Positions 37,596-48,948 are shown, counted from the first letter of the stretch. The stretch is DNA of 64,000 nucleotides from Pseudomonas fluorescens (GCF_000802965.1 NZ_JSAK01000015.1:195375-259374), one strand, 5' to 3'. The notes: a model not told the origin generated them from the sequence alone. Numbers and translations are program-made.

Positions 37596-37692
37596 GGGAC
37601 ATGCTCATTGGCGTAATTCGGGTTTATGATGCCCAACGGCAGAATAATAGAAGTCCCCCCAGGGATGACCTCGACCCCTTACGGAGCGCGCA

Positions 37693-38664
37693 ATGCAGAC
37701 TTTGTACCCGCAGATCAAACCCCACGCCCGGCACGATCTGGCCGTCAACGAAACCCACACCCTGTATGTTGACGAAAGCGGATCGCCGGAAGGTTTGCCG
37801 GTGGTGTTCATTCACGGTGGCCCGGGTGCCGGGTGTGATGCCCAGAGTCGTTGCTACTTCGATCCCAATCTGTATCGCATTGTTACCTTCGACCAGCGTG
37901 GTTGCGGTCGCTCCACGCCCCACGCCAGCCTGGAAAACAACACCACCTGGGATCTGGTTGCCGACCTTGAGCGCATCCGCAAACACCTGGGTATCGACAA
38001 GTGGGTGCTGTTCGGCGGTTCCTGGGGTTCGACCCTGGCGCTGGCTTACGCGCAAACCCATCCGGAGCGTGTGCACGGTCTGATCCTGCGCGGGATTTTT
38101 CTCTGCCGTCCGCAGGAAATCGAGTGGTTCTATCAGGCGGGCGCCAGCCGTCTGTTCCCCGATTACTGGCAGGACTACATCGCGCCGATCCCGCTGGATG
38201 AGCGCGGCGACTTGCTCACGGCTTTCCACAAGCGCCTGACCGGCAACGATCAGATCGCCCAGATGCACGCGGCCAAAGCCTGGTCCACCTGGGAAGGCCG
38301 GACCGCGACCCTGCGCCCGAACCCGCTGGTGGTCGACCGTTTCTCCGAGCCGCAGCGCGCGTTGTCCATCGCCCGCATCGAATGCCACTACTTCACCAAC
38401 AACGCCTTCCTTGAACCGAACCAGTTGATCCGCGACATGGGCAAGATCGCCCATTTGCCCGGCGTGATCATCCATGGCCGCTACGACGTGATCTGTCCGC
38501 TGGATAACGCCTGGGAATTGCATCAAGCCTGGCCGAACAGCGAGCTGCAAATTATCCGTGACGCCGGCCATGCGGCCGCCGAACCGGGGATTACCGATGC
38601 CTTGGTGCGCGCTGCCGATCGGATGGCCCGCCGCCTGCTCGACCTGGCCCCCGACGAAGCATGA
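37693..38664 (+). CDS. pip: Proline iminopeptidase
   Basis: This cytoplasmic serine peptidase of the alpha/beta-hydrolase fold (family S33) releases N-terminal proline from peptides. In the 323 residues, the oxyanion segment HGGPGAGCD, the nucleophile elbow GGSWGST with Ser110, the catalytic-Asp region HGRYDVICP and the His in [11 protein letters not shown] are all visible. Its stop overlaps the dtd start by 4 nt, so the two are co-expressed. Confidence 0.96.
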   Translation: MQTLYPQIKPHARHDLAVNETHTLYVDESGSPEGLPVVFIHGGPGAGCDAQSRCYFDPNLYRIVTFDQRGCGRSTPHASLENNTTWDLVADLERIRKHLGIDKWVLFGGSWGSTLALAYAQTHPERVHGLILRGIFLCRPQEIEWFYQAGASRLFPDYWQDYIAPIPLDERGDLLTAFHKRLTGNDQIAQMHAAKAWSTWEGRTATLRPNPLVVDRFSEPQRALSIARIECHYFTNNAFLEPNQLIRDMGKIAHLPGVIIHGRYDVICPLDNAWELHQAWPNSELQIIRDAGHAAAEPGITDALVRAADRMARRLLDLAPDEA

Positions 38665-39098
38665 AGGGCCTGTTGCAGCGCGTGCGTGGCGCGCGAGTCG
38701 AGGTAGCGGGCGAGGTGGTGGGCGCAGTCGATCAGGGGTTGCTGGTGCTGGTGGCGGTCGAGCCCGAGGACACTCGGGCCAGCGCCGACAAACTTCTCAA
38801 TAAGCTGCTTAACTATCGAGTGTTCAGCGACGCCGAGGGCAAGATGAATCTGTCCCTGGCGGATGTGGGCGGCGGGTTGCTGCTGGTCTCGCAGTTCACC
38901 CTGGCCGCCGACACAAAGAGCGGGTTGCGCCCGAGTTTCTCTACTGCGGCGCCTCCGGCCCTGGGCGAGGAGCTTTTCGACTATCTATTAGGCAAAGCGA
39001 AACAGGTGCATGGCACTGTGGCATCAGGTAGATTCGGCGCGGATATGCAGGTGCACCTGGTCAATGATGGCCCTGTTACCTTTCTGTTACAGACCTGA
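38661..39098 (+). CDS. dtd: D-aminoacyl-tRNA deacylase
   Basis: Dtd frees tRNAs mischarged with D-amino acids or glycine. The 145-residue protein carries both active-site motifs of the family, SQFTL near residue 77 and the NDGPVTFLL cross-dimer motif at the C-terminus. The ATG overlaps the pip stop. An AT-rich inverted repeat right at its end may terminate the pair. Confidence 0.96.
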   Translation: MKGLLQRVRGARVEVAGEVVGAVDQGLLVLVAVEPEDTRASADKLLNKLLNYRVFSDAEGKMNLSLADVGGGLLLVSQFTLAADTKSGLRPSFSTAAPPALGEELFDYLLGKAKQVHGTVASGRFGADMQVHLVNDGPVTFLLQT

Positions 39099-39129
39099 AA
39101 GCGCTTGAAACATCTTTTTAAGCGCTTTT
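39099..39129. terminator. Inverted repeat after dtd, probable terminator
   Basis: AAAGCGCTT and its inverted copy AAGCGCTTT surround a 12-13-nt T-rich loop immediately after the dtd stop; T residues also follow. The stem is short, so termination is plausible but not certain. Confidence 0.55.
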
Positions 39130-39308
39130 CGACTGAAAACAGGCGTTTTTACCGATAAATACTTTGTTACCCCTGATGCGTTGTAACGCGGCCTACTAGA
39201 TAATCGCGCGCTACGGGGATCAGCGTTCGTTGGTCCATTTTGACTTAGGTAGAGACTTGTCCGGATCCGATTGGGGAATCATTTTGACCCAGCGGAGTCG
39301 GAACAATG

Positions 39309-39325
39309 CTCGCCAACTTGGCAAG
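39309..39325. promoter_or_regulatory. Operator-like palindrome in the opgG leader
   Basis: CTcGCCAAcTTGGCaAG is symmetric around its central base with one mismatched pair, typical in size for a dimeric repressor or activator site. It lies about 94 nt before opgG. A small hairpin CCGGT/ACCGG follows at 39340-39356. No binding protein can be named. The rest of the 320-bp gap 39099-39418 shows no gene. Confidence 0.4.
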
Positions 39326-39418
39326 AGTGGTCTGCAAGGCCGGTTTTTTCTACCGGACACCGTGCGGATCCTTTAACTGGCCGTTGGTTTTTTGATCTGT
39401 TTTCGGCGAGGGTTGCTC

Positions 39419-41233
39419 GTGATTGTTAGTCCCTGTAACGCACCAAAAATGTCTGCCAAACGGTTACGTAGCGCTCTGGTAGCGGGCTCTGCACTGCTCT
39501 GCCTGCTCAGCGCCGGTCAGCTTTGGGCATTCAATCTGGATGATGTGTCGGTCAAGGCAAAAGAGCTGGCCGGGCAGAAGTACGAAGCTCCGCGCAGTAA
39601 CCTGCCGACCGAATTCCGTGAAATGAAATTCGCGGACTATCAGAAAATTCGTTTCCTGACTGAAAAGGCTGAGTGGGCGGACCAGAAGACCCCGTTCAAG
39701 CTGTCGTTCTATCACCAGGGCATGCACTTCGATACGCCGGTGAAAATCAACGAAATCACGGCTAACACCGTCGAAGAGATCAAATACGACCCAAGTCGTT
39801 TCGATTTTGGCGATGTGAAATTCGATCCAAAAGCCACCGAACAACTGGGCTACGCCGGTTTCCGTGTGCTGTACCCGATCAACAAGGCCGACAAACAAGA
39901 CGAAATCATGACCATGCTCGGCGCGAGTTACTTCCGCGTTGTCGGCAAGGGTCACGTCTATGGCTTGTCTGCTCGCGGCATGGCGATCGACACCGCATTG
40001 CCGTCTGGCGAAGAATTCCCGCGTTTCCGCGAGTTCTGGATTCAACAACCGAAGCCGGGCGACAAGCATCTGGTGATCTTCGCGTTGCTGGATTCGCCTC
40101 GCGCGACCGGTGCCTATCGCCTGACCCTGCGTCCGGGCAGCGACACCATTGTCGACGTCAAGGCACAGATGTTCCTGCGTGACAAAGTCACCAAGCTCGG
40201 CGTTGCGCCGCTGACCAGCATGTACCTGTTCGGCGCCAACCAGCCTTCGAAAGTGCTGAACTATCGTCGCGAACTGCACGACTCCAGCGGTCTGTCGATC
40301 CATGCCGGCAACGGCGAGTGGATCTGGCGTCCGTTGAACAATCCGAAACACCTGGCCGTCAGCAACTTCTCGGTCGAGAACCCGCGCGGTTTCGGCTTGC
40401 TGCAACGTGGCCGCGACTTCAGCCACTACGAAGACCTCGACGACCGTTATGACAAGCGCCCAAGCGCCTGGATCGAACCGAAAGGCGATTGGGGCAAAGG
40501 CTCCGTCGATCTGGTAGAGATTCCGACCGCCGACGAGACCAACGACAATATCGTGGCCTTCTGGAGCCCGGAAAAGTTGCCTGAACCTGGCCAGCCGCTC
40601 GATGTCGCATATCGTATGCACTGGACCATGGACGAAGCAGCGATCCATGCCCCGGACAGCGCCTGGGTCAAGCAGACCCTGCGTTCTACCGGCGACGTTA
40701 AACAGTCCAACCTGATTCGTCAGCCGGACGGTAGCGTTGCGTATCTGGTGGACTTCGAAGGTCCGTCCCTGGCGGCACTGCCTCCGGAAACGGATGTTCG
40801 CAGCCAGGTCAGCGTCGGCGATAACGCCGAGCTGGTAGAGAACAGCGTGCGTTATAACCCTGAAACCAAGGGCTGGCGCCTGACCCTGCGCATGAAGATC
40901 AAGGACCCGAGCAAGGCCACCGAGATGCGTGCGGCACTGGTCCAGAACATCGTGCCTGCCGATCTCGCGAAGTCTTCGGTTCCGGCGTCCACTTCGTCCG
41001 TTGCCAAGGCTGACAAGGTTGCCGCCAAGCAGGCGGAAAAAGCCGACAAGGAAGCCAAGGCCGCCGAGGCCAAGCAGGCCGACGCCAAGCCAGTTGCAGA
41101 TGCCAAGGAAAAGGCCAACACCGACGCCAAGCAGCCTGCTGCTGCCGACGCGGTCCCAGCCACACCGGAATCGGCACCGACTGAAGAAGTCCTGACCGAG
41201 ACCTGGAGCTATCAGTTGCCTGCCGATGAGTAA
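39419..41233 (+). CDS. opgG: Periplasmic glucan biosynthesis protein OpgG
   Basis: OpgG acts in the periplasm on nascent osmoregulated beta-glucans made by OpgH, shaping their branching or release. The start is the GTG at 39419, giving about 604 residues; a TTG-like upstream extension is less likely, and an ATG at 39449 is possible. The signal peptide is [23 protein letters not shown]. The MdoG-type domain follows, with [29 protein letters not shown] and the [12 protein letters not shown] region. The C-terminal ~80 residues are an unusual Ala/Lys/Asp-rich stretch ([18 protein letters not shown]...). It overlaps opgH by 8 nt. Confidence 0.95.
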   Translation: MIVSPCNAPKMSAKRLRSALVAGSALLCLLSAGQLWAFNLDDVSVKAKELAGQKYEAPRSNLPTEFREMKFADYQKIRFLTEKAEWADQKTPFKLSFYHQGMHFDTPVKINEITANTVEEIKYDPSRFDFGDVKFDPKATEQLGYAGFRVLYPINKADKQDEIMTMLGASYFRVVGKGHVYGLSARGMAIDTALPSGEEFPRFREFWIQQPKPGDKHLVIFALLDSPRATGAYRLTLRPGSDTIVDVKAQMFLRDKVTKLGVAPLTSMYLFGANQPSKVLNYRRELHDSSGLSIHAGNGEWIWRPLNNPKHLAVSNFSVENPRGFGLLQRGRDFSHYEDLDDRYDKRPSAWIEPKGDWGKGSVDLVEIPTADETNDNIVAFWSPEKLPEPGQPLDVAYRMHWTMDEAAIHAPDSAWVKQTLRSTGDVKQSNLIRQPDGSVAYLVDFEGPSLAALPPETDVRSQVSVGDNAELVENSVRYNPETKGWRLTLRMKIKDPSKATEMRAALVQNIVPADLAKSSVPASTSSVAKADKVAAKQAEKADKEAKAAEAKQADAKPVADAKEKANTDAKQPAAADAVPATPESAPTEEVLTETWSYQLPADE

Positions 41234-43796
41234 TTCCCAAGTACAGCCAGAGTCGCTTTCCGAGTACCTGGCTCACCTGCCGATGACCGACCAGCAGCGC
41301 GCGGAACTCGCGGGCTGCAAGTCATTCAGCGAGTTGCATGAGCGTCTGTCATCTTCGACATTCGATGCCCCGACCGAGGCCGCCCAGGCATCGGTCGGCA
41401 AGCGCCTTACCCTGAGCACCGCCGAAGAATTGCAGGACGCCGAAATGCTGGCGCTCGACGCCAGTGGTCGGGTCGTCCTCAAGGCGACCCCGCCGATTCG
41501 TCGGACCAAGGTCGTGCCGGAGCCCTGGCGTACCAATATCCTGGTGCGTGGCTGGCGGCGTCTGACCGGTCGCACCAACCCGCCGAAGCCGCCGAAGGAT
41601 GAGAACGTTCTGCCGGCGGCGCGCTGGCGCACTGTCGGCTCAATCCGCCGCTACATTCTGTTGGTACTGATGATCGGTCAGACCATCGTCGCCGGCTGGT
41701 TCATGAAAGGCCTCATGCCGTATCAGGGCTGGTCGTTTGTCGACCTCGAAGAAGTCCTGCACCAACCGTTGCTGCAGACCGCCACACAAGTACTGCCCTA
41801 TGCGTTGCAGACCAGCATCCTGATCCTTTTCGGGATTCTGTTTTGCTGGGTCTCCGCCGGTTTCTGGACCGCGTTGATGGGCTTCCTTGAGTTGCTCACC
41901 GGTCACGATAAATACCGCATTTCCGGCAAAAGCGCCGGCAACGAGCCGATCCCGAAGGACGCACGCACCGCTCTGGTGATGCCGATCTGCAACGAAGACG
42001 TGCCACGGGTATTCGCTGGTCTGCGCGCGACGTTCGAGTCGGTCGCGGCCACGGGTGACCTGGATCGTTTCGACTTCTTCGTCCTCAGCGACAGTAACGA
42101 CGCCGACATCTGTGTCGCCGAACAGCAGGCCTGGCTGGACGTCTGCCGCGAGGCGGGTGGCTTCGGCAAGATCTTCTACCGCCGCCGTCGCCGTCGCGTA
42201 AAACGTAAAAGCGGCAACCTCGATGACTTCTGCCGTCGCTGGGGCGGTGACTACAAATACATGGTCGTACTCGACGCCGACTCGGTAATGAGCGGCGAGT
42301 GCCTGACCAGTCTGGTGCGCTTGATGGAAGCCACACCCGACGCCGGGATCATCCAGACCGCGCCGCGTGCGTCGGGCATGGACACCCTTTATGCGCGCAT
42401 GCAGCAATTTGCGACCCGCGTGTACGGTCCGCTGTTCACCGCCGGCCTGCACTTCTGGCAGTTGGGCGAATCGCACTACTGGGGCCACAACGCGATCATC
42501 CGCATGAAGCCGTTCATCGAGCACTGCGCCCTGGCGCCGTTGCCTGGTAAAGGCGCGTTCGCCGGTGCGATCCTGTCCCACGACTTCGTTGAAGCCGCGC
42601 TGATGCGCCGTGCCGGTTGGGGCGTGTGGATTGCCTACGACTTGCCGGGCAGCTACGAAGAACTGCCGCCGAACCTGTTGGATGAACTCAAGCGTGACCG
42701 TCGCTGGTGCCACGGTAACCTGATGAACTTCCGCCTGTTCCTGGTAAAAGGCATGCACCCGGTACACCGTGCGGTGTTCCTCACCGGCGTGATGTCTTAC
42801 CTGTCGGCACCGTTGTGGTTCTTCTTCCTCGTGCTGTCGACGGCGCTGCTGGCGGTCAACACGCTGATGGAGCCGCAGTACTTCCTCGAACCGCGCCAGC
42901 TCTATCCGCTGTGGCCACAATGGCACCCGGACAAGGCAATTGCGCTGTTCTCGACCACTATCGTGCTGCTGTTCCTGCCGAAGCTGTTGAGTATCATCCT
43001 GATCTGGGCCAAGGGCGCGAAAGAGTTCGGTGGCAAGTTCAAGGTGACCCTGTCGATGCTGCTGGAGATGCTGTTCTCCATGCTGCTGGCGCCGGTTCGG
43101 ATGATTTTCCACACCCGTTTCGTACTGGCCGCATTCCTCGGCTGGGCCGCGACCTGGAACTCGCCGCAGCGTGACGACGACTCCACGCCGTGGAGCGAAG
43201 CGGTAAAACGCCACGGTCCGCAAACCTTGCTCGGCTTCTTATGGGCCTTGCTGGTGATCTGGCTGAACCCGAGCTTCCTCTGGTGGCTGGTGCCGATCGT
43301 CGGTTCGTTGATGCTGTCGATCCCGGTTTCCGTGATCTCCAGCCGTGTTGGCCTGGGCCTCAAATCCCGTGACGAGAGCCTGTTCCTGATCCCTGAGGAA
43401 TACAATCCGCCACAAGCGTTGCTCGCCACCGACCAATACACACACGAAAACCGCTGGCATGCGCTGAACGACGGCTTCGTCCGTTCGGTGGTCGACCCGC
43501 AGCAGAACGCCCTGGCGTGCTCGCTGGCGACCTCCCGGCACAATCAGGCCGAGCCGATCGAATGGCTGCGGGTCGAGCGGGTTCGCCACGCGATGAAGGT
43601 TGGACCTGAAGGGCTGACCAACAACGAGAAGGTGCAACTGCTGAGCGACCCGGTGGCTCTGGCTCGCCTGCATGAGCAGGTGTGGAACGAAGGTCACCCC
43701 GAGTGGCTGGGCGCATGGCGCAAGTCGGTCAAGGCCGATCCCCATGCACCGTTGCTGCCGCTCAAGCCGCTGAGCGTTCAGCCTCAGTTGGCGTAA
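41226..43796 (+). CDS. opgH: Glucosyltransferase OpgH (osmoregulated periplasmic glucans)
   Basis: OpgH is an inner-membrane family 2 glycosyltransferase that makes the beta-1,2-linked glucan backbone from UDP-glucose. The 856 residues have a cytoplasmic N-terminus, two helices (about 140-225), a GT-A catalytic domain and about five to six C-terminal helices. Catalytic motifs are LSDSNDADI, the [11 protein letters not shown]xD motif, the SHDF acid region and the processive signature [10 protein letters not shown]. The 8-nt overlap with opgG couples translation. Confidence 0.97.
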   Translation: MSNSQVQPESLSEYLAHLPMTDQQRAELAGCKSFSELHERLSSSTFDAPTEAAQASVGKRLTLSTAEELQDAEMLALDASGRVVLKATPPIRRTKVVPEPWRTNILVRGWRRLTGRTNPPKPPKDENVLPAARWRTVGSIRRYILLVLMIGQTIVAGWFMKGLMPYQGWSFVDLEEVLHQPLLQTATQVLPYALQTSILILFGILFCWVSAGFWTALMGFLELLTGHDKYRISGKSAGNEPIPKDARTALVMPICNEDVPRVFAGLRATFESVAATGDLDRFDFFVLSDSNDADICVAEQQAWLDVCREAGGFGKIFYRRRRRRVKRKSGNLDDFCRRWGGDYKYMVVLDADSVMSGECLTSLVRLMEATPDAGIIQTAPRASGMDTLYARMQQFATRVYGPLFTAGLHFWQLGESHYWGHNAIIRMKPFIEHCALAPLPGKGAFAGAILSHDFVEAALMRRAGWGVWIAYDLPGSYEELPPNLLDELKRDRRWCHGNLMNFRLFLVKGMHPVHRAVFLTGVMSYLSAPLWFFFLVLSTALLAVNTLMEPQYFLEPRQLYPLWPQWHPDKAIALFSTTIVLLFLPKLLSIILIWAKGAKEFGGKFKVTLSMLLEMLFSMLLAPVRMIFHTRFVLAAFLGWAATWNSPQRDDDSTPWSEAVKRHGPQTLLGFLWALLVIWLNPSFLWWLVPIVGSLMLSIPVSVISSRVGLGLKSRDESLFLIPEEYNPPQALLATDQYTHENRWHALNDGFVRSVVDPQQNALACSLATSRHNQAEPIEWLRVERVRHAMKVGPEGLTNNEKVQLLSDPVALARLHEQVWNEGHPEWLGAWRKSVKADPHAPLLPLKPLSVQPQLA

Positions 43797-43897
43797 AAAG
43801 ATCGCAGCCTTCGGCAGCGCCTACGGTGATCCGGTTGACCACAAAAATGTGGTTCAACCCGGCCCCTGTAGGCGTTGCCGGAGGCTGCGATCTTTTG
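43796..43897. repeat. Class A REP pair (inverted)
   Basis: AAAAGATCGCAGCCTTCGGC, with the variant inner ends CGCCTAC/GTAGGCG, starts at the last base of the opgH stop codon. The remaining gap to the ABC transporter (43898-44075) shows no gene. Confidence 0.88.
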
Positions 43898-44075
43898 CTT
43901 TCAAGATCCCCCGCCTACCATCAATTCCCGCCTAAACCCTTGTGCAATCGAGCGAGTGCGATAGCATCCGTCCCCGAATTGGTGCGCCCGGACCGTTTTG
44001 TGTCCGTATCTGCCTGTTTTCACTGGAAAACTGTCGATTTCGCGCCGCAAATGCAATGGTTTTGGGGACTTGAAG

Positions 44076-44873
44076 ATGAAGAAGTATCTGTCGATGCTGC
44101 TGGTCGGCGTCACGGCATTGGTTGCAGTCAGCGCGGCGCAGGCCGGTGCGATTGATGACGCGGTCAAGCGCGGCACCTTGAAAGTCGGCATGGACCCGAC
44201 CTACATGCCGTTCGAAATGACCAACAAACGCGGCGAGATCATCGGTTTCGAAGTCGACATCCTCAAGGCCATGTCGAAGGCCATGGGCGTCAAACTGGAG
44301 CTGGTTTCGACCGGTTACGACGGCATCATCCCGGCCTTGCTCACTGACAAGTTCGACATGATCGGCAGCGGCATGACGCTGACCCAGGAACGCAACCTGC
44401 GCCTGAACTTCAGCGAACCGTTCATCGTGGTCGGCCAGACCCTGCTGATCCGCAAGGAGCTGGAAGGCACCATCAAGTCCTACAAAGACCTGAACACCGC
44501 CGACTACCGCATCACCTCCAAGCTCGGCACTACCGGTGAGATGGTGGCCAAGAAGCTGATCTCCAAAGCCAAGTACCACGGCTACGACAACGAGCAGGAA
44601 GCCGTGCTCGACGTGGTCAACGGCAAGGCCGACGCCTTCATCTACGATGCGCCTTACAACGTCGTGGCGGTGAACAAGGTCGGCAACGGCAAACTGGTGT
44701 TCCTCGACAAGCCGTTCACCTACGAGCCCCTGGCCTTCGGCCTGAAGAAGGGTGATTACGACAGCATCAACTTCATCAACAACTTCCTGCACCAGATCCA
44801 CGAAGACGGCACCTACGATCGCATCCATGACAAGTGGTTCAAGAGCACCGAGTGGCTCAAGGACATGGAATAA
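44076..44873 (+). CDS. Polar amino-acid ABC transporter, substrate-binding protein
   Basis: This periplasmic binding protein of the SBP_bac_3 family has 265 residues from the ATG at 44076, with signal MKKYLSMLLVGVTALVAVSAAQA. The sequence GTLKVGMDPTYMPFEMTNKRGEIIGFEVDILKAMSKAMG is the family opening. Later stretches (DGIIPALLTDKFDMIGSGMTLTQERNLRLNFSEPF, SKLGTTGEMVAKK, AFIYDAPYN) match it through to the end. The ligand is probably a polar amino acid such as glutamate or glutamine, but residues alone do not settle it. The permease and ATPase genes follow on the same strand. Confidence 0.93.
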   Translation: MKKYLSMLLVGVTALVAVSAAQAGAIDDAVKRGTLKVGMDPTYMPFEMTNKRGEIIGFEVDILKAMSKAMGVKLELVSTGYDGIIPALLTDKFDMIGSGMTLTQERNLRLNFSEPFIVVGQTLLIRKELEGTIKSYKDLNTADYRITSKLGTTGEMVAKKLISKAKYHGYDNEQEAVLDVVNGKADAFIYDAPYNVVAVNKVGNGKLVFLDKPFTYEPLAFGLKKGDYDSINFINNFLHQIHEDGTYDRIHDKWFKSTEWLKDME

Positions 44874-44901
44874 CGCCGGTCAGTCAGACCGCGTCGCTCC
44901 G

Positions 44902-44986
44902 ATCGCGGGCAAGCCCGCTCCCACAGGGTTGGTGCTCACAAAATATGTGCTCACCCAATCACTGTGGGAGCTGGCTTGCCAGCGAT
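44902..44986. repeat. Class B REP pair (inverted)
   Basis: ATCGCGGGCAAGCCCGCTCC and GGGAGCTGGCTTGCCAGCGA lie between the binding-protein and permease genes. This is a common place for a hairpin that stabilises the upstream, more abundant message. Confidence 0.88.
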
Positions 44987-45029
44987 GGCGGCCTCACTTG
45001 CGACAAAGAATTCGGAACCTTCAGACCCA

Positions 45030-45989
45030 ATGAAACAGAAAAAAGCCCAATGGCCCTGGCACGTGCTGACCGTGCTGGTGCTGATCGGCCTGGCCGGTGC
45101 CTTGTATTACGCCACCTCGCTGATGTCCTACGAATGGCGCTGGAACCGCGTGCCGCAATACTTCGCCTACCACGCGGAAGAGTCCCAGCGCGCCGCCGAC
45201 ATCTCGACCGTCAGTGAACTGGTGCGCAAGGGCGACAAGGCTGAAGTCATCCTGCGCAATGACGCTGGCGATGAGCAGCACCTGACCGTCGATGAAAACA
45301 GCCTTCAAGTTGCCCAGGGCGATGATGTGGCTGAAGGCGACGTGATCGGCGTCACCCGTCATTGGGCCGCAGGGCCGCTGATGTGGGGCCTCTGGACCAC
45401 CTTATGGCTGTCCGTTGTTTCCGGCGTGCTTGGCCTGTTGATCGGTCTCGCCACTGGTCTGTGTCGGCTATCGAACAACCCGACCCTGCGCGACCTTTCG
45501 ACGATTTATGTCGAGCTGGTGCGCGGCACACCGCTGCTGGTGCAGATCTTCATTTTCTACTTCTTCATCGGCACGGTGATGAACCTGTCTCGGGAATTCG
45601 CCGGGATTGCCGCGCTGTCGCTGTTCACCGGCGCCTACGTGGCGGAGATCATCCGCTCCGGTGTGCAGTCGATCGCCCGTGGCCAGAACGAAGCCGCACG
45701 CTCCCTGGGTTTGAGCGCTGGCCAGTCGATGCGTCACGTGGTGCTGCCGCAAGCGTTCAAGCGCGTACTGCCACCGTTGGCCGGGCAGTTCATCAGCCTG
45801 GTGAAAGACACTTCGTTGGTGTCGGTGATCGCGATTACCGAGCTGCTGAAAAGTGGTCGTGAAGTCATCACCACTTCGTTCTCACCGTTCGAAATCCTGT
45901 TCTGCGTCGCCGGTCTGTACCTGTTGATCAACCTGCCGCTGTCGAAAATCGCCAGTCGGCTTGAGCGGAGGCTCGCGCAAAGTGATTGA
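45030..45989 (+). CDS. Polar amino-acid ABC transporter, permease
   Basis: This inner-membrane permease of the HisM/GlnP family has 319 residues from the ATG at 45030 ([16 protein letters not shown]). After an N-terminal helix there is an inserted soluble stretch of about 85 residues ([26 protein letters not shown]...), longer than in the minimal family. The conserved transmembrane domain follows with [34 protein letters not shown], the ATPase-coupling loop. Its end overlaps the ATPase start. Confidence 0.93.
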   Translation: MKQKKAQWPWHVLTVLVLIGLAGALYYATSLMSYEWRWNRVPQYFAYHAEESQRAADISTVSELVRKGDKAEVILRNDAGDEQHLTVDENSLQVAQGDDVAEGDVIGVTRHWAAGPLMWGLWTTLWLSVVSGVLGLLIGLATGLCRLSNNPTLRDLSTIYVELVRGTPLLVQIFIFYFFIGTVMNLSREFAGIAALSLFTGAYVAEIIRSGVQSIARGQNEAARSLGLSAGQSMRHVVLPQAFKRVLPPLAGQFISLVKDTSLVSVIAITELLKSGREVITTSFSPFEILFCVAGLYLLINLPLSKIASRLERRLAQSD

Positions 45990-46716
45990 AGTCCGCGATC
46001 TGGTAAAAGTCTTCGACACCCGTGGCCAGGTGGTACGCGCGGTGGATAACGTTTCCACCAACGTCGCCAAGGGCGAAGTGCTGGTGGTCATCGGTCCATC
46101 CGGCTCCGGCAAGTCGACCTTCCTGCGCTGCCTTAATGGCCTGGAAGAATTCGACTCCGGCTCGGTGAGCATCGACGGTCTGCAACTGGCCGACCCGAAA
46201 ACCGATGTAAACGCCTACCGCCGCGAAGTCGGCATGGTGTTCCAGCACTTCAACCTGTTCCCGCACATGACCGTGCTGGAAAACCTCTGCCTGGCGCAAA
46301 AAGTCGTGCGCAAGCGCGGCAAGAAAGAGCGCGAGGCCAAGGCCATGGCGCTGCTGGAAAAGGTCGGTATTGCGCAGAAGGCCAACGAGTTTCCGTCACG
46401 CCTGTCCGGCGGCCAGCAACAACGCGTGGCGATCGCCCGCGCGCTGGCGATGGAACCGAAGGTCATGCTGTTCGATGAGCCAACCTCGGCGCTGGACCCG
46501 GAAATGGTCGGCGAAGTGCTGGACGTAATGAAAAACCTGGCCGTCGAAGGGATGACCATGGTCTGCGTCACCCACGAAATGGGTTTCGCTCGGGAAGTGG
46601 CAGATCGGGTGTTGTTCTTCGATCACGGCAAGTTGCTGGAAGACGCCTCGCCGGCGGAGTTCTTCGATGCGCCGAAGGATCCGCGGGCACAGGCGTTTTT
46701 GCGACAAGTCCTGTAA
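45982..46716 (+). CDS. Polar amino-acid ABC transporter, ATP-binding protein
   Basis: This 244-residue GlnQ/HisP-type ATPase has Walker [11 protein letters not shown]-loop [18 protein letters not shown], signature [15 protein letters not shown], Walker [15 protein letters not shown] and the switch His in [12 protein letters not shown] prefer the GTG at 45982, which overlaps the permease stop by 8 nt; a TTG at 45961 would add seven residues. It completes the binding protein-permease-ATPase set. Only one permease gene is present, so the channel is probably a homodimer. Confidence 0.93.
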   Translation: MIEVRDLVKVFDTRGQVVRAVDNVSTNVAKGEVLVVIGPSGSGKSTFLRCLNGLEEFDSGSVSIDGLQLADPKTDVNAYRREVGMVFQHFNLFPHMTVLENLCLAQKVVRKRGKKEREAKAMALLEKVGIAQKANEFPSRLSGGQQQRVAIARALAMEPKVMLFDEPTSALDPEMVGEVLDVMKNLAVEGMTMVCVTHEMGFAREVADRVLFFDHGKLLEDASPAEFFDAPKDPRAQAFLRQVL

Positions 46717-46738
46717 CTGCGGCGTCCTCTCGGACGCC

Positions 46739-46828
46739 ATCGCTGGCAAGCCAGCTCTTACAGTGAATGGGGTTGAACACAAACTTTGTGATCGCCTGCA
46801 AACCTGTGGGAGCTGGCTTGCCAGCGAT
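46739..46828. repeat. Class B REP pair (inverted)
   Basis: A left arm ATCGCTGGCAAGCCAGCTC and right arm GGGAGCTGGCTTGCCAGCGA flank a spacer between the convergent ABC ATPase and chemoreceptor genes. Confidence 0.88.
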
Positions 46829-46871
46829 AGCATCACCCCGGTATAGAGCGAACCGAGGCCAATAAATCACC

Positions 46872-48788
46872 TCAGACCTTGAACCGCCCCACCAGCATCT
46901 GCAAATGCGTCCCCAACCGCGCCAGCTCAACGCTGGACGCCGCAGTCTCTTCACTCGCCGCCGACGTCTGATCCGACACATCACGCACGTTCAGCACGCT
47001 ACGGTTGATCTCTTCGGCTACGGCGCTTTGCTGCTCGGCGGCGGCAGCGATCTGCTGGTTCATCGCCTGAATCGCCGACACCGTACGAGTGATGCTTTCC
47101 AGCGAACCACCCGCACGACGGGTCAGTTCAACGCTGCTGTCAGTCAGGGCGCGGCTGTTGTCCATGATGGTCGCCACTTGCTGTGTGCCGTTTTGCAGGC
47201 CGACGATCAGCTCTTCGATCTCTTCGGTGGACTTCTGGGTGCGTTGCGCCAGGCTGCGCACTTCGTCGGCGACCACGGCAAAGCCGCGTCCGGCTTCACC
47301 GGCGCGGGCGGCTTCGATGGCGGCGTTGAGGGCGAGCAAGTTGGTTTGTTGGGCCACGGACTTGATCACGTCGAGCACGCTGCCGATCTTGTCGCTTTCG
47401 CGCTTGAGGTCACCCATGGCGACTGTCGAGTTGCCGACTTCAAGAGCCAGGCGTTCGATCTGGGCGATGGCTTCGCCAACCACCTTGTCACCCTCGCGGG
47501 CCTGCTGGTCAGCGGCGACGGCGGCTTCGGAAGCTTCCTCGGCGTTGCGCGCGACTTCCTGCACGGTGGCGGTCATTTCGTTCATGGCGGTGGCAACCTG
47601 GTCGGTCTCGACCTTCTGGCTATTGACCCCGGCGCTGGTCTGCTCGGTGACCGCTGACAGCTCTTCGGCGGCGCTGGCGATTTGCGTGACGCCGTCGCTG
47701 ATACCGCCGATCAGTTCGCGCAGGCCTTGGGTCATGCTTTGAATCGCGCGTTGCAGCTGACCGAGTTCATCGCGGCGCTGGGAGACCAGGTTCTGCGTCA
47801 GATCGCCGGCAGCGATGCGCTCGGCCACCTTCAGGGTTTGATTCAACGGAATCACGATCTGGCGAGTGATGGCCCAGGCGGCAAAAATACCGAAGACCAG
47901 CGCCAGCGCGGTGGCCAGCAGCAACATGTTCTTGGCGTGCGCCACATCGGTATCACGCACCACGGTTTGCGAAATTGTCAGCTTGGTGCTGACGTCGAGC
48001 AGGATCTCGCCCTGGGCGGCCATGTGCTTGAGTGCGTCGGCGCTGGCCACTTGGGAATCGCGGAACTGACTGACCGCAGCCCGGTAGGCTTTGAGCGAAT
48101 CGGTGGCTTGTTGCAGGTTGGCGATGTGTTCTTCGGGGAGTTTGGACGGCAGGCTTTCCAGGTACTTCAGGGCATTGTCGATGGCGTCCAGCGCCGGTTG
48201 TTCCGCCTCGGTTTTGCCGCTGTAGGTGTAGCCGCGCACCTGGAAGCGTGCTTGCTGAAGCAGCTTGCTCAGGTCGATCACGCTGTTGAATTGAACAACG
48301 CTGTCGCCTTGAAGCATGGATTTTTCGACTTCTGCGACTTTGGCCACGGCGTTGTCGGCGGTAGCACCGAGCTTGCTGCGGGCGTCTTCGCGGTTGGCGC
48401 CAGCCTGGGTCATGGCGGCGAAGGCTTGCTTGTACTGGCTGACGGCAGCCAGTTGCTGGTCGATCATGGCGATGTCGGCGGGCTGCTCGATCATCTGGCG
48501 AGCCGCTTGCAGGCTGCTATCCAGCTTGCCCAGCAGGTCATTGACGGCGCCAGGACCTTGTTCGCCGCGACGCATCTCGTAGTCCAGGCGGGCGATTCGC
48601 AGGTCTTTGGTCATGCCGTTGATATCAGAGATGAACCCCAGCGTGTCGCCACGGCTCATGACGCCGCTCAGGCCGTTCCAGCCTGTGACGGTAATCAGCA
48701 GCGTCAGCAGCAGCACCAGACCGAAGCCGACGCCCAGTTTGCGATTAACGCCTACGTTTCCCAGCTTATCGGCCGCCCATTGGTACAT
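46872..48788 (-). CDS. Methyl-accepting chemotaxis protein, HBM type
   Basis: This inner-membrane chemoreceptor has 638 residues. The start at 48788 ([23 protein letters not shown]) has a strong GAGGGAG ribosome site 7 nt upstream. TM1 (about 24-42) is followed by an all-helical periplasmic region of about 245 residues without Cache motifs; its length and [23 protein letters not shown] repeats fit the helical bimodular (HBM) sensor, as in McpS-like receptors for organic acids. TM2, a HAMP domain and a standard signalling domain follow ([29 protein letters not shown]). The ligand is unknown. A sigma-28 promoter lies just upstream. Confidence 0.92.
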   Translation of the reverse strand: MYQWAADKLGNVGVNRKLGVGFGLVLLLTLLITVTGWNGLSGVMSRGDTLGFISDINGMTKDLRIARLDYEMRRGEQGPGAVNDLLGKLDSSLQAARQMIEQPADIAMIDQQLAAVSQYKQAFAAMTQAGANREDARSKLGATADNAVAKVAEVEKSMLQGDSVVQFNSVIDLSKLLQQARFQVRGYTYSGKTEAEQPALDAIDNALKYLESLPSKLPEEHIANLQQATDSLKAYRAAVSQFRDSQVASADALKHMAAQGEILLDVSTKLTISQTVVRDTDVAHAKNMLLLATALALVFGIFAAWAITRQIVIPLNQTLKVAERIAAGDLTQNLVSQRRDELGQLQRAIQSMTQGLRELIGGISDGVTQIASAAEELSAVTEQTSAGVNSQKVETDQVATAMNEMTATVQEVARNAEEASEAAVAADQQAREGDKVVGEAIAQIERLALEVGNSTVAMGDLKRESDKIGSVLDVIKSVAQQTNLLALNAAIEAARAGEAGRGFAVVADEVRSLAQRTQKSTEEIEELIVGLQNGTQQVATIMDNSRALTDSSVELTRRAGGSLESITRTVSAIQAMNQQIAAAAEQQSAVAEEINRSVLNVRDVSDQTSAASEETAASSVELARLGTHLQMLVGRFKV

Positions 48789-48829
48789 GCTGCTACTCCC
48801 TCGAACCAAACATTGGTTTTATGGAAGCT

Positions 48830-48856
48830 TTATCGGCAGGACTGCCTAAAGCTGTA
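48830..48856 (-). promoter_or_regulatory. Sigma-28 (FliA) promoter of the HBM chemoreceptor
   Basis: On the minus strand TACAGCTT, 11 nt, GCCGATAA. The -10 is identical to the flagellar consensus and the -35 matches TAAAGTTT at 6 of 8 positions. The start would be near 48823, about 35 nt before the ATG. The -35 overlaps the first bases of the neighbouring REP pair. Confidence 0.75.
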
Positions 48857-48948
48857 GGAGCTGCCGAAGGCTCGGGCCGCGTTCGGACGATCTTTTGATT
48901 TTGTTTTTTTTTAAGATCAAAAGATCGCAGCCTGCGGCAGCTCCTGCA
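48853..48948. repeat. Class A REP pair, outward GTAGGAG orientation, variant arm
   Basis: One arm has an extra GC-rich block between GAAGGCT and CGATCTTTTG; the other arm is regular. The inner ends meet around a run of T residues. It lies between divergent genes. Confidence 0.85.
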
